Of a stretch of DNA of 64,000 nucleotides, positions 13,801 to 28,800 are shown in pieces. The notes below the pieces were generated by a model, which was not told the origin of the DNA, did no database searches, and saw only the letters and a program-made list of their open reading frames with translations. This stretch comes from Zonotrichia leucophrys gambelii (Eukaryota; Chordata; Aves; Passeriformes; Passerellidae), in contig NC_088177.1 of NCBI RefSeq assembly GCF_028769735.1, positions 25,948,099-26,012,098 on the forward strand. The letters are read 5' to 3'. Within the stretch, counting starts at the first letter, position 1. Every line of letters begins with the position of its first letter. The translations under genes and the position numbers were made by a program.

Positions 13801-16800
13801 CATGTAATTTAAAGATTATCAACACAAAAATTTACAGATACTCTTCAAATAGCTGATACAGTGAAATATGAAATGGATAGTTTCGTCATTTTTAGCCAGA
13901 AGCAGTAGTTAATATGTTATCCTATATAAATTAATTATTTTAGAAAAAATCACTTAAAACTACATCTTTATGACTAAACTTTGCATTTTAGGAAACTCAC
14001 AAAAATAATTTAAACTAGCATCATTCATAATTAAGCTTTTCCACATTATAGTATTCACTGCTCCTACTTTTATGCAACTATATAAATTAACAAGGTGAGG
14101 GTAGCAGATCAGTCACGTGAGAATTCTTTTGCCTTGAAGGGACAAAAGTTTGCATGAAGGAAACATTCTCATTCTGCTAAGAGATGCCTAGAAAGCAGAA
14201 ATAGGCAAGAATGTGAGGCAGCTGCCACCCAGACAATACAGTACCTCATTGAGAACTTCTAGATTTACCAGATCGTCATCTAGAGAGAACTTGTCAGCTC
14301 TGTCCACATGGTAGGGTCTTCTAGTATGTATTCTTTCATGCCTGGAAGTTGTTAGCAGAGCATCAGTGTTATCAAAGTGTATTAGAGACAGCAAACATTA
14401 AGATGCAAAGGGAAGTCCTGGGTGAATGTTTTTGTCATGCACAAACACAGATCTGCTCTCTGAAATGTGGAATTTTGCTTGCAGTATCCTTTTATAAAAA
14501 AGCAATAGATTGCTTGCTGTCTGGTGTACTACCTATTTTCTCTTTCACAATTTATAACCCCATCTATTCATCAATGTCCAGCAAAGATTTACTATTTACA
14601 GACTTACTACTCCTCACTCACACTCAGTAAACTAAAAAATTCTTCCTCTTTTCCCTTCCCTCCCAGCTCTAAGTTAATAAACTACCACTCAGTTTAATTA
14701 AATGCTACCCCCACGTGCCCAGCCATAGTACTGTCATCTAAAGAAGATGTAAGAAGCAGTAAGTAGGATAAAATCCTACTGTTACCTTGATGTATGCCAA
14801 AGTGCCTCCTCAGATGACCCTAGATGTGGCCCAAAACAACGTTTTTGAACCACAGCTGCCATCAGACTCTAAATTATATGGATGTGCAGTCAGCTTGTCT
14901 CCAGAGATTTAAGCCACACAACAAGCAGCAGAGACAAACTGTCACATAACCCCTTTATAATCAGATTATACTGAAGGAATCTTTGAAAATGTGGTGTATA
15001 TGTTTTTAAACAACACATCACGTTGAAATGGGAACAAATTAAAGGCTGTAACATGTCTTGCACAGAGGGTGTGAAATATGAATGCTGTAAGCACAACTCT
15101 GCTTTTCTTTACAACAAACATAATCAAAGCATAGTAGAAGGACACCCATGGAGATACAGTCTGCATCCTGCTGAGTAACATTTAGCATTGATCCTCAGTG
15201 ACAGTCCTTGACAGATTGTTTTTGCCTTGCTTGCCATGTAGAAAGTAAGAGCCACATGATCAGGCATCCCAAAACAAGGCTAAATATTACACCAAGCAGT
15301 AACAGAACAGCACTGTAACTTGGCAGGAAACACTTCTTTATCTATAATGTTCAAGGTTAATATGAAGATGTAGCAGGTTTCCTTAATCATATCTTCATAT
15401 GCTCTTGGAAACCCTTTTTTAAAAATAAACATTGAGGCATTTTCATTTTCTCCCTTTATGTACGCTTCTATATTTCAAGCTAATCAGCTTTCATTCAGTA
15501 AAGAGAATGTTTTCATATCCAAGAGCTATTACATCACCAGAAGAATTATTGTAAGGAAAGCCTCTAATACAGAGGAAGGAGAAGAGTGTTAGTCATGAAT
15601 ACAGCTTCCCTGGTAACTGTGAATCACACCAAATGATCACGCTTTTCTGTCTATTTTTATTCATTTTCCTCATTTCCTTTTGGGTACTCAATGAGTTTTA
15701 GAAAACCATAATGGTTTATTTGAATTGTAACTAAATAAAACCATGCAAACTGTTTTGTCAGCTAGGAAATAAAACAGTGAGTAGACAGCAGGTTTTGCTG
15801 ACAGTCCCACTACATTCCCACAGATGGTAGTTTGCTTTATGTTGTACATATGAAGCAATGAAAGAAGGACACAAGAAGACAAGAAGCTATGTAAGAAAAA
15901 TTGTTATATATTGTTATTTCCTGTGGGCAGCATGGACTCCATTTGAATTTGTTGAAAATTCCATTCAATTAAAACTTCCCTTTTCTGGTCTTTGATTAGG
16001 TATTGGGTTGTGAGTTCTTTTTGGCTTTTTTTTTTTGAGTCACTATATGCAAAAATTACACTTTGCTGACAAGCCAGCTCCTCAAAGGAGTAAGAATGCA
16101 TGATGTACTACTAATGTTTAAAAGTGTTGTTTCCCTTTCAAACCAGAATTCAAGTTCTTATTTTACTGCATAGAAAAATTATGTTGTAAGAAATGTAAAT
16201 CAGTTAGAGATGGGAGCACCCTTCAGTCTATAAATGAAGGAAATATTTTAGCAGGTGCTTTACTTCAAGAAGATGTAACTAACAAAGCAATGGCTAGACA
16301 TTTTAGCTAACATAACTCATCTGGGAAGCTTTTTCTTCCTGGAGCAAAACATCATAGCCACAATACTGAATTGCAACAAACTGCAAGCAGGGACACATCT
16401 ACCAGAGGTGCAAGGAGGAGGGGGAAGAGGGCACATTCAAACCTAAGCATGTCTAATTGAAGAATGGCTTTGTAACCTAATCTGTTATCTGATTGTGTAT
16501 TAAACTCCTGCTGTTTGTTCACCTTAAGTGATAAATGAATCAATTTTTTTTTATTGGAAAGGGTTCCTTTTAAAACTGTGTAAATATATAAGGAAACTGG
16601 TCTGCATTAAATATAAGTAAAACATATATACCCTTGTGTAAATATTTTCCAGCACTGAACTCATTTTCCTAAGTACATGATTAAGAAGAGGATATTAGGA
16701 GCATAACATCACATTAGCTTCCAATCTCCTGCTGGCCTCATCAGTTTTCTACTGACCCTATGTCCTCCAGTGCATTGACAGAGTGGGAAGGAAAAAAACT

Positions 16801-19800
16801 GACAGTAAATCTTTTTACAGATTATTTCCACAATTTTACACCAGAAATACAATCTGCTTTTAATAAATACATTAAAAATTCTTAAAAAGCAGCAGGAAGC
16901 ACTCTTAATTGGGGAAATAACTATCAGTATATTTATTTCATTAAAAGTAGAATTATCAGCCATTTTTTCAATTACTTTTACTTTCTGGCAATATATAAAA
17001 AGTACAAACTCTAAGCAAAAGGGAAATCAAAGATGTTATGTTATCTTCCCTAAGCTTCCAGTAATTTTCTGAAGCAATCCCTGCAAGATGCAGTCTCTTC
17101 CCAAAACAAAACAACTGCCATAAAGGGTGCAAAGGGCCAGTCACTCAAGGTACCTGCTTTATTAGAGCATCACAGGATGGTTTGGGTCAGAAGAGATCTG
17201 AAGAGCAGCATTAGATTGATTGCAGAAATCTAGAGCTGAGCACTGTCTGTGGAAAAAGGCTCTATGCTCTGAAGCACCCTCCTGTTACCATTTTATCATG
17301 CAGGAGTAGCTGCAAGGGACAGGTTTTGTAGGAGGAGCAAAAGCAAGAAGCATTTCTCCCTTGTGAGAACCATTTCATGAAAAGGCAGGAAGCATTCATT
17401 TGTTCTACTGGTGGTAAAGATACAGTTTGAAAGAAAGTAACCAGTTGGAGTAGTAGAAGTGCACTGTAAATAGCTGCACACTCCTCTATCCTGCTATCAA
17501 GGGATGGGGAAAGAAAAGCTAGCTGGATCACACTGACTTCTAGATCAAAAAGTCATTTTGCTGGCAGGTCCAACCTGAGCAATAAAGCAACACAGACCAA
17601 TTTTTGCCTTCGTGGGGAAGTTTCTTCTCTAATCTCTCTCCTCCACCCCTAACATCTTTAGAGCCTTGCAAGTGGCCTTTACTTTGGCCTCTTGGTGCAG
17701 TTAAGCATTTATGTTTACTGTTTGTTTCTAGGATTCACAAAGGTACAATGGTTTCTGTATTTGGTCTTCTTTAAATTATTACCATTTTTAAAATTAATTC
17801 CTGAGATTTACAAGAAAAATACTCAATACAATGAAAAACAAAAAAAGGAGAGAGTATGACACTGCCACACAGAGATACACAGACTACTTTCCATGCATTG
17901 CAAAGGCTTAATTTTGCTCCTTTGCATTAAGTTTCAGCCTGAAGTAATTTGCTGAAGCAAGGTCATAATAGAGAAACCAACACAGCCTTAATTACAATAT
18001 AAATGCTACAGCTATATTTTACAACTCCAGTAAAAAACACATGCACTATACTCAGAACAGGATCACTTCTGGGGGACCACAGGAGCTTTGAGATTTTTAA
18101 AAAATATATTAAAAGGGAGAAAAAGGAGTTTTAAACTCATTTGCCTAATATTCATATAGAAGAAGGCTGGAAGAATTGTCTTAAATTACATTGTGTATAG
18201 CATCAGAGAACTATTTTTTGTTCTGTTTCTGTTATTATCTCTGAGTCCAAAGAAAATTACTGGCTGCATGCAATCAAGTTCCTTGCTGTTAATTGCTTTC
18301 AAATTGAAATGTGAGCTGGCAGAGAAGCTTGATATCTGCTAGTAAGAATTACTTCCTTGGACTGCTGCTGCAATCCAGCTGGTTCATGAGAAGGGGGTAG
18401 CTGCCAAGATGTGGTACTGCCATTCTAATATGTGACAAGGTAGCCTGAACATTCCTGCCCTTATCAAACATTAAATGCTCTTTTCTTTTTTTTTTCCCTT
18501 TTCTACTTTTTTCCCCAGGCTTCTTCAAGTTTGATTCTTCCCAATGTACAGATTTGCTTTTTATCCTTCAAAACGCAAGGTTTCACAAGTGTCTGTTCCC
18601 CATTACAGAAACAAACCTCTAAATGGTGACCAGCAGTAGCACACTGACCCAGCATCATCCCAACTCCTTATTAATAGTCTACCTTAAACTTGTTTCAAAC
18701 CATATTCATGCAAGTGTTGAAGCTTTTTCATTCTTTTAAAAACTGAAACCAGAGGTTAGTAGGTCTTTTCTGATTCCTGTGAAGAAGCCAATTTACAGAC
18801 AGGAGCATAAGATACCTATTCTGTAGGAAAACATCCAAGAGAAGAATGAGCCATGTCTGGAGCTGGCCTCTTTAAACCTGCTGATAACTGGGAATCTGCC
18901 ACTTTGAACCATAAAATCCAAACTATTCAATGCTTGATCAACATTAACTGTCAAACATCAAATAATTATATAACTTTTACATTGGGAGTTAGGTTAGTAA
19001 CATTAGGTTATTGAGGAAATACAAAAGACCCTGCTTTTTCTCACCTTCACTTCCTGCAACATTTGATAGACAGAGCTAACTGAATAAATCTAGATGTCAG
19101 CTGGTGAATATTAAATATTTTATTACTTCAAAATTAATATAGATTTATCTACTGCAATTCATACAGGTGCTCCACATTATCTCCTCTGAAGGAACAGCCA
19201 AATGCCCCACAGAAAACCACAATATCTAAAATTTTGAAAGACAGCTTCAAAGAATATTACCAAGAGCAAAAGTTTTAGAGTGCATTCTGTGAGGACTCTT
19301 CTGCCCTGTCTCCAGTTCTAAGCTTTTAATCAGGTATTTTCCTCCCTCATGTTCTGCTTCTCCACCACAGTAAAAAGACAGCTAATAGATCTGTTACTAC
19401 ACTTGAATTTCTCCATCTCATGTGCTTTTATGACATTTCTTTTTTAGATTTTCTCCTACGTGCTATTCTGGACAGAGCAATCTGTTATTTTAAGACTGAG
19501 CACAAGTAGATAATGTCTTAATTGTGGTACATTCAAATGGGAAAAGAAAAAATCAGAACATTTTAATTTCATTCCCTTCTGCTGATGGTCAGTACTTTTC
19601 AAGGCCTTCAGTTAAAGATTTAAAATTCTACAGTTTTCCATTAGTTCTACTCACATGCCATGAAACAGTTTTTGTTTTGTTTTTTATGGAATAAAATTGA
19701 AAGTTTACTTTTTTTGGAGAAAGTTTTCCTAAAGGACATAAGATTTTATCATCATAATTTATGCAAGGAAGGGTTGGGACAACAGACAGAATACCAGGGT

Positions 19801-22800
19801 TCCAAGTGAGCTTCCCTTTTAAATGTCTCCATGACAAGCTCCATTGTACTTTTAAACATTATTTATAGAACTTGGTACAATTCCTAGCTTAAAAGGCTTT
19901 GAAAGTTTTTACATCTGTTTTTCAACTTTTTCAAGACTGAAGCAGCTGCTGGCTTTGCCAGCTTGAGATTTAGAATGGTTAGTTATAAGCAAACACCAGA
20001 GAATATACCCACTTTTTGCAGTGCATTTTGCCAGTGTAGACAGCACAAAGAGTCATTTAAAATTTAACAATGTTAGGAAACACACTAAATCTCTTCTGAC
20101 TTTCTCCTTAAGCAGGCTGTATCTTGGAATCCCTTGTACTATGAATCAAAAAAGCAACCAACCACACTAATAAGTTCAAGAGATCAAAAGGTGTATTTGG
20201 AAAGTGAGCAGCTCTCTCATAACCTCCCTTAATGGATTATCAAACAATCTCAAACATTATTTAACAACAATATAATCTCCACAAAGAAAATGTTTACTGT
20301 TAAATGAGAATGAATAATAGCCAGGATTTGTAACATATCTCTGCTTAGAGCCTTCCCAAAGCATTCCCCAGGCTCTAGGGCAGGAAGAATGAAAATAAAA
20401 ATGGCTAGAGCTCCAGGCATTATACATGTTTCTCCTCATTACCAGGTTTCCAGCAACCCAACAGTACAGTACAGTGCGGCTTCATAGACCAAGACAAGTT
20501 CTTGCCTCAGCAAACTGCTATCTCTTTTCCATAGGTATGATATATTAAGTAAAAGTATTAACAGCCATTTCATAAGTGAAAGGAACAGAGAAATATTGAG
20601 GGCAAGTGACAGAACAGTGATTACACAGCAAATCAGAGTGAGAATGAGGAACAGAACACAAACCTCTACTATGATATTGTATTAAATTCAGGAGGTGCCT
20701 AAACATTCTTGGTACTTTAATGACAAGCATCTTGAGGAACCTATCCCTGAAGTACAGCAAGCTTGTGGTAAGATTGACTTGTGTACCCTTTTTACCTAGA
20801 GCATACATTATTAATCACACTCAGACACACTGAGTATATCAACACTCCATTATTATTTTTGCAACAAAAATGTTTTTATAGTTCTGCTCATCATTCCTGG
20901 CCAATGTTTGCTTGTTCTGTTGGCACACCTTGCTGTAACTTAAAGTCCTTCTTTTTTCCCCCGTTCTCAAATTTTATGCTACATGAGGTACGAGTCTTTA
21001 GCAATGAATGATATTTCTTGTTCTCACAATGTTTCTGTGCATAAGGACACTATGTGAACAACCATCTTACAGTATTTGTGTGAATACAGAAGCATGAAAG
21101 CAAAAGAAAAAGAAGGAAAAATGGGAAAAAACTGAGCGATATCCTGTGAAAGCATCCTTTCTGATTTTAAGAAATGCTTCCTGCCTCGAGGCAGCTGCAT
21201 ATTGATAGGAATAAGACTGTTGTGACTCCCAAGATGACCTAGAAATCAGTATCCATGTGTTAAAAAAGAATTCTGTATTTGACTTTAGAATAGATGGGGA
21301 AGAAAAATTCTGCATGGCTGAAATGACTACATGTGAAGCAATGTTCTGATGTACTAACTTTTATTTTTCAAGGATTGAAGAACTTCTATAAAAATAAAAC
21401 TAGTGGACTACTTAACACTGAATACTGAATAAATTTCTTAGAATTAAACTCCATACAATTGTTAGTATGTCAAAGCTGTTAATGTAAAGCAAAGTGCATT
21501 GCTGCTAATTAGCAATTATGTTTTGTTATTGTTAGAAAACAAATACAGTTAACTGATAGCTTATAAAAGGGATATGTATAAGAAAGATAATGCCCAGAGC
21601 TCATCTTTACACAGCTGTGACATTAGACTTTCTCACCAAGTTTTTCCTCATGAGAGTGTAAGACACAGACAATGCAGGTGTGGAAAGCTAATGCTGAAAT
21701 GCCAAAACACAAGAATTTCAGTGTAAAAGATGCCAACAGATGAAAAAAAGAATCTTCTCCCTCCTTACAAGTGTAGAAAGAGGGATATTCCAGCTGGGTT
21801 TTCTGGAAACACTTATTTGCATAAGGATCAAAGATATCTGCACCTCACCAATGAAAATGATTTAGGGAAAAACAGAACTAGTGGAAAAGTTTCAAAGAGT
21901 ATCCTTCTCAGTAAAAAGGCAGGATGAATTGTTAATGTTATTTTTAACTTTAAAAGTGGTCTTTTACCAGCATAAACATTTTCTTTTTATTATTAATTTT
22001 TAACCTAAAGGAAATCAGAATATAAAATTCTCTAGTAAGTTGCTTCATGGAAAAGTAACAACAGTATGTTCATCAGCAACAAACTGATGATAGCAACAAA
22101 TGTGTGTTAACAGGCTTCTTTGAGCTCAAGGTCAATAAAGAGCCCCTTCAGTTCAGAGGTCTGACAAAATGTACTGAAGTTAAGCCTGGCTATACTGCAC
22201 ATGAAGCTGACAAAAGGAGAATGAAAGAAACTAAAATAAGGTGATGTTTCAGTCTGTGGCTCCAGAGGCCAACCCAGATGGTCCTACCAAAAGGGGCCAG
22301 TCTGTTTTTTCCTACCACTCTCCTGCTTATTCCTGGCCATGTGAAGCATTCCCTCCTTCACTTCAGCACAAATAAGAGTAGAAAGTTATTTGTGTTTCTG
22401 CTGGCTTAGTTTTTTTCTCTCACTGTAGAAGTTCAAGCTCAGGAGGTTTCTGACAATCCTGAAGCTGCAATAAAAACAGCATCATGAGTTTGTTCCTGGG
22501 AGTTGAGGGAAAATGAAAGAAGCCAATTCTCTCCTTTTCAGTAGCAGGGGACTGCTAGATCAGCTCTCCAAGTCCCTCCTTCACATGCTCCAAGTCTTTA
22601 GTAGTGACTCTCAAGTCTGCAGGCTGGCTCTCAGGCACAATGACCTGAAGTGATGTACCAAAATAGGCAAAACTGGCAGGGCTCCACTGGAAAGAGAATC
22701 CTATTTAAAACCCCACAGGTGCTGAGTCAGTACAGAATCAAAAGACACAAATCCAAAGCACCATCCTGGAAGACTTTCATATGAGACAAAACACCTCCTG

Positions 22801-25800
22801 ATCAGCTGCCATCACCAGTGAGTCCCTGGGCTCCCTCAAAGAAGTGCTGTTAACACAAGCACACTGATGATTTACCAGTCTCTGGAAATTTTCAGCCTGT
22901 GCTCTTGAGAACATTTTCTTTCACTTATCTTTTAAATTATTAATTTGTAGTGTTGCTCTACTCCTTAAAATGGATGTCTATTTTTCTTTATATCTGAACA
23001 CCAGGAAGTTAATGTACATTTCATCATGCCTGTCATGGGCACACCAATAAACAGAAAAAACATGCACTATATTCAATGTTGTAACAGAAAAGTTTTACCT
23101 AACATGAATTTGAATTGGCCTTATTTGCTTTGAAGTGGTGACTATACATTCAGTTGCCCTCTACAGATCATTACAAATGAATGCCAGTAAATCTTTTTAC
23201 AGTACCATCTGGTCATATGTTCTTCTGTATGTCAAATTTTGTATTGAAAATTATGTTGTAGATGCATTACAGAGGTTTTAAAGGCTTTTAATGGGTAAAA
23301 ATTTTTCTAGAGGGTACAATAGCCCTATTACAGAGCCAAGTTTTTTACTGTTATGAGGCTATGTCAATCCTCTTGGGAAAATTCTAATTAGATGCTCTTA
23401 GTGGTTGGTTCTTTTGTAATAATCTTATGTTTCTAGTCCAGCATTAAATGTCTGGCCCACAGACTTAATATTTTGCAGGGATGTACTTTTGCTATCTCAT
23501 TAACTTTGTACCAATTTGATCAATCTTAAAATATTTAGAATATCATACTGAACAATATGTTGTAGATTTCAGAGGTAAACAATAAGTAGATTTTTGTCCT
23601 CACTGAGCATGCTCTCAACCCCATCACAGTGGGCTGGTGCTTCACAGAAGTAAGAATACCATAGTATAATGCTAAAACAATCTGAAAGATTTTTGTTTGA
23701 AAATAAAATACTTAAGCTGGGTTAGGTGGTGACAGGACAGAGAAGGAGTTAAACCTCCTTAGATGAGCACTGATTCATACTAGGGTGCTGGGAAGCAAAA
23801 TCCTTCTTACAGTCCAGTCATGTCTAAGGTGCAGTAGCTTGTCTGTCACAGCACACCCAGTTAATACATGAAAAGGCTTGAGGAAAGAAATGCTGTCGTG
23901 GTCTTGGTTCTTTGTCACTCCACATTATGGAGCTCAATCCCACAAGAATGTATTGGAATACCATGACAAATCCATTTCAGAGCTTCTCTTAGCACAAGGA
24001 TCATTTCACTCTGTCTAAATGTGCAATCAGGTCAACAGCTGGAAAAATTCTTATACTCTTGGGCCAGCCATGCCATAGCTGTAGGCAGTGTGATCTGTCA
24101 GGTGCTATATGGATGCCATATCTTAGGAAATGAGATAAAGCTGTAACTTCTACTGTAATGCTGGCATAACTCCCACTCACAGTGAGCATTCCCAGGTATG
24201 CTTTCCCAGAAAACAAACAAACAAACCAACACGAACAAACACACACACCCCACGAAACCAGCCAAACAAAAACTAACCACCCTCACAAGTCTGCTTCACC
24301 TCTAAACTATACTTAGCAACCATTCCCTTATTTTAACTTGTAGATTTTTGTTTGGGCCTTTAGCATTTCAGCTACAGAGATTTCTGGCATGCAAGCATAT
24401 ACATGTTTATGACTTCTGAATCATAACATCTAATTTATTTCATCAACATTAGTAGGTGGTTATTTATAATAATGGGCCAGAGCTTATCTAACTCTAGAAT
24501 TTCATATTACAGAATGATTGCTGAGCTTGGGACAGTGTGTTCATTTGCATTTAATTCTCTTTTGAAACAGTGAAATTCTGCCACCCTCTGGACAACAACT
24601 AAACTAAGACACATTTACAGTCAGCCTCAAAAGATGCCACTTCTGCCAGTAAACATGCATTGCTTTTTAAGCATGTTTTAAAATTAATTACTGGGCTGAA
24701 TGGAAAAATAGAAGTTACTATTAAACCGCAGACAAAACAACTACTTTTAGTACTGAACAGCCTTCTTACTATGAGAATTTAATAAAACAGCAAACGTCAA
24801 AATTTTCTGTTCTTAAATTTTTCTAGGAGTCACTTGAATACTCACAGTTGTATTTTTAAAGATCTGTTACCAAAGTATGATACAATTCTTTGTGCCAACA
24901 TTTATTTCCACAAATCAGAACATTCTGGAATTAACAATATCCTTCTGATTGAGCCAAATGAGAACAAGTATAGAACAGAGTTCAGTGAGTGAAAGAAAGG
25001 CAAAGAAAGTTGCATTATGGCTGATCAAGCTACCTTTAAAATGTATCAAAGGGACAGCACGACACTTACATTCACATGGCAAGCAGCACTTGTTGCTAAT
25101 TATATTGGCATTCAACACATTAATGATCATTTGAAACAGTAAAAGTCACATCCAAAGTTTCAATTTGTACTTGCAGTATAAGCGTGGGGAAGGAGGGCTG
25201 CAGCATAAATGCTGCTACATACAGGACCTTGTACAGTACCTTGTTTTGGCTATGGAGCCCAGCTGCTGCTGTTCTTGGATGAGCTCAGCCAGCTGTTTTT
25301 GCAAAGACATATCTTTACCGTGCACTTGCTTAATAAACGGATGTTCCAAAAGATGGGTGACCGAAGGACGCTGCTCAAAATCTTTGATCAGACACCTGTG
25401 ACAGAGAAATAGGGGTCTCAGACAATGATGCTATCATTACAGCATGCATTGAGTCAGCTTACTGTGTGGCTGTCACTCTGTTTTCTTTTTCCATAAATTT
25501 GAGTTCCTCGATATGTTACAAGACTCTTCCATACTGCAATAAATCTGGCATAAAATACTTATCTAAGTGAATACATTCCACCAGAAGACAGTATAAAGGC
25601 TAAAAATTTGAGCTTATTTAATCTGTCTTTATAACTGTAACTAGATAAAAGAAAAAAAAAATGACATTATATCCTGTAAGAGCTGTACAGTTAATATACA
25701 TAAAAATTAAGAGGAATAGAAAATACTTCATTTTAATTCTCTATCTATTCTCTGATGAGAGGTTGACCATGAACGGTAGGGTCCAGCCTACTGAAAACCA

Positions 25801-28800
25801 CAACTGAAACCTGTGGTGCAACACTACTCAGAAGGATTTGATACACAGCTTTGGTTTTAAAACGAATGCTATGGGTAGATACCACAATGATGAGTGTTAG
25901 CATAAGAATCATAGAAAACTCTGCAAACCTGCACAATTCAGCCTGGAAGAGAACAGAATCAGTCAGAATTAAATGTACCAAAGTTCTTTCTGTGAACTGG
26001 TGCAGTACAGGTGAACTAGTGATGAGTAAAGAAATACATCCTATTAAATCAGCATAAAATAAAGTACCATACTAATTTATATAATTGAGATTTAAGTTTG
26101 GAGAAGCCACCACTCAAGCTGAATTATTTTCTGCATAATAAAGCTGAAATAATACCATTCAAACACAAGAATGATCCAACAGGATAAGACTACTTTCAAG
26201 TATCCTCTAATTAAGAATATTAAATCATTCTATTCATCTTGCTCAAATAATAATGATACTGGTATTATTTGAGAATATGAAAAAGAAGTGCTGCAATTCA
26301 GCATATACCTCCCTTCTAGTATCTATAATTTTAGCAAATTATAGCTCAAGATGAATTTATTTGATGAGATGCATTCATATTACATACTTTACAATTTCCT
26401 TTCATATTTGCTGAATAAGTACCTAAGTACTTCCCTTGCAGGGCCAAATACCACAAATCAAAACTATTATTTTAGCCAAAAGTTCAGTGAAACTTAAATA
26501 CCTTTTAGAATTTATATTCTAGTAATAAAAGTAACAATGTACAAAATTTAAACTACATTACAAAAAATCATACACATTAATTGATTTCAAATACTACCAA
26601 ACACATTAGCAAGTTATTAATGTTTAGCCTCACCTCAAAGACTTTACTGAAGACTAAAGTCTGGTCTTGAAATGATCCTGGAAATATCTTTGAACATAAC
26701 TTTAATACTTTAGGTTCCTGAAAATCATTTTACTAACCTGTTTTGTACATCTATTCCAGAAAAGAAAGTCTGTAAAATGTGTTACCAGTTTTGGAAGTGT
26801 TTTGGTGAATTTTGCTATAGGCTGGAACTGTAGCCTCCTGATAGAAACACTAAAGCAACACCACCTGCTTTATCTCCATCCCTCTGGGCACAAGGCTATA
26901 AATACCAGTCCTTCCCCTCCAGGAGAAGATCCATCATTAGCCTTGAACAGGTTCTGACAATCTCCCCTACCCCTTTTCTTTTTTGTAATCTGGGAGTTTT
27001 AAAAGTCAATACACCCACACAGACAATACAATCTATGCCAATCCTGTTTAAATTCATGTTTCCTGAGAAAAAGGAAAAAAGCATTTGAAAAGAAAGACAA
27101 CATTAATCAGGAAGACAGAGGAAAAGAGAACAAAACAATAAGTGCTATGCATTATACAAATTCACAGATTGATGGCAAGTACCTGAAGTGGAGATTTCAG
27201 TCTGAAAAAGCTCATGCACTCATGATTTTTACCATTCTATCAATGATTCCAATTTTACAGTATTTATGCTTTATTGTTAATAAATAAATGTTCTTGTTAA
27301 ATTTGATTTCATCTAGAGTTTTTCAGTACTACAACTGAATCCAAGGGAATCTACGCCATAGGATCATGGATAGTTTGTGTTGGAAGGGACCTTTCAAGGT
27401 CATGTAGTTCAAACCCCCTGCAATGCACAGGGACATGAACTATATCAAGTTGCTCAGAACCCTGTTCAACTTGACCTTGATTCTTTCCAGGGATGGGGTA
27501 TCTACCAAGCTCTGTCAGTGTTCCACCTCAACCCAAAAAACGTCCTTCTGAGATCTAGTCTGAATCCACTCTCTTTTTGCTTAAAACCATTACCTCTTGT
27601 CCTATCACAATATGCACTTGCTTTTCAGTTTAAATGGATTATCTTCAAAAAATTACACAGTTCCAGACAGGATATCTTGTGTTTATCAAAAGTGTGAAGA
27701 ACATGCAAATCTTAGACCTGGTGGCCTGCAGTTATTAATATGAATTCTCTGAGCTCTGAACACTCACAAAACCACTCTACAGACAGGATGCAAAAGCTGC
27801 ATGAGAGTTTTTCTATATACATGGCCCCTAGGTGAGACATCAAAATGTCCAGGATGCTGCACTTATTGGGGAAGCCTAACAAAAAGAGACGTTTTGGAGA
27901 AAAAAGTTCTTAGCTTCTCTCTAGCATGCCTGAAATGTGAGCTTTTAGATCTGGAAGATGTTTTAATGAGCACAGGTAAGTTCTGTGAAGGAGGTGGTCT
28001 TGGAGATCTTTCAGATTATCTCTGCTTCTGTCCATAATCCTACCAATCCCCCACTGACCATTCATTCTGTGTGCATGCTTCCCTTTGCAACAACCAATGT
28101 TCATCTATTGTTTCATCTAAATGCAGCCTTCATCCTCTGGCAGTAGGATATTGCTTCAGTCTGTGTTCATGCAGGATTTCACTTGAAACACAACCACAAC
28201 TCTGTTAAATTGCAGGATGACTAAGTTAATGACACAGGACACATCAACATGATTCTGTGATCAAACTCTCAGACAGAGCACACCTCCTCTTGTGCCAAGT
28301 CTGTGCCTGCATGGGAAGAACAGAGTCCTTTCAGATGGTTAACGAGATGACACACCAAAGCAGAGAGCTGGTAACTAACAGCTGTGCAAGAGTGAGGGAA
28401 AGCTGCTTAAATTCATGTCCGTAGCTTCATGTATGAGTACTTCAGCTTCAGGGAAGAGACTAACAGGAGAATGAACATTTCCACTGGAGTTGGTCTAATC
28501 CATCAAGTCAAATGGCAAGTTGCTAGCACTCATGTCACAAAAACACAGCAGCAGAAAGAGCAGGTTGGCCATAAGGAATTGAAATGTATGACGCACACAC
28601 CCTCCTTTGCCTCTAAAGAGCACAAGTTTTGGCACAGTCACTTCTAGAAATTAGCCCTTGCTAGGTTTCAAATGCAGTAAACAGCTTGCAGCTTAGTCAC
28701 TGTAGGTACTAAGGGCTCAGTCTGTACTCAAATATTCAGTGCCAATTTGATGTCTCACCAGGCTTGCTGTGATGGAATGTAGGATGGAAAGCTGTCATGT

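Larger units (their letters stand above)
14342..25239 (-). other. MYO3B: MYO3B intron, 10.9 kb
   Basis: A long intron between the end of the kinase and the motor. It holds a short CR1 tail fragment near 17165, a MIR-like relic at 20563-20670 and an AAAC-rich simple repeat at 24209-24286. The stretch 22240-22870 is somewhat richer in GC and may be an old repeat that I cannot name. No second gene is supported. Confidence 0.85.

Noticed and set aside
27377..27697. 106-codon plus-strand frame
   Set aside because: Antisense to a CR1 3' fragment.
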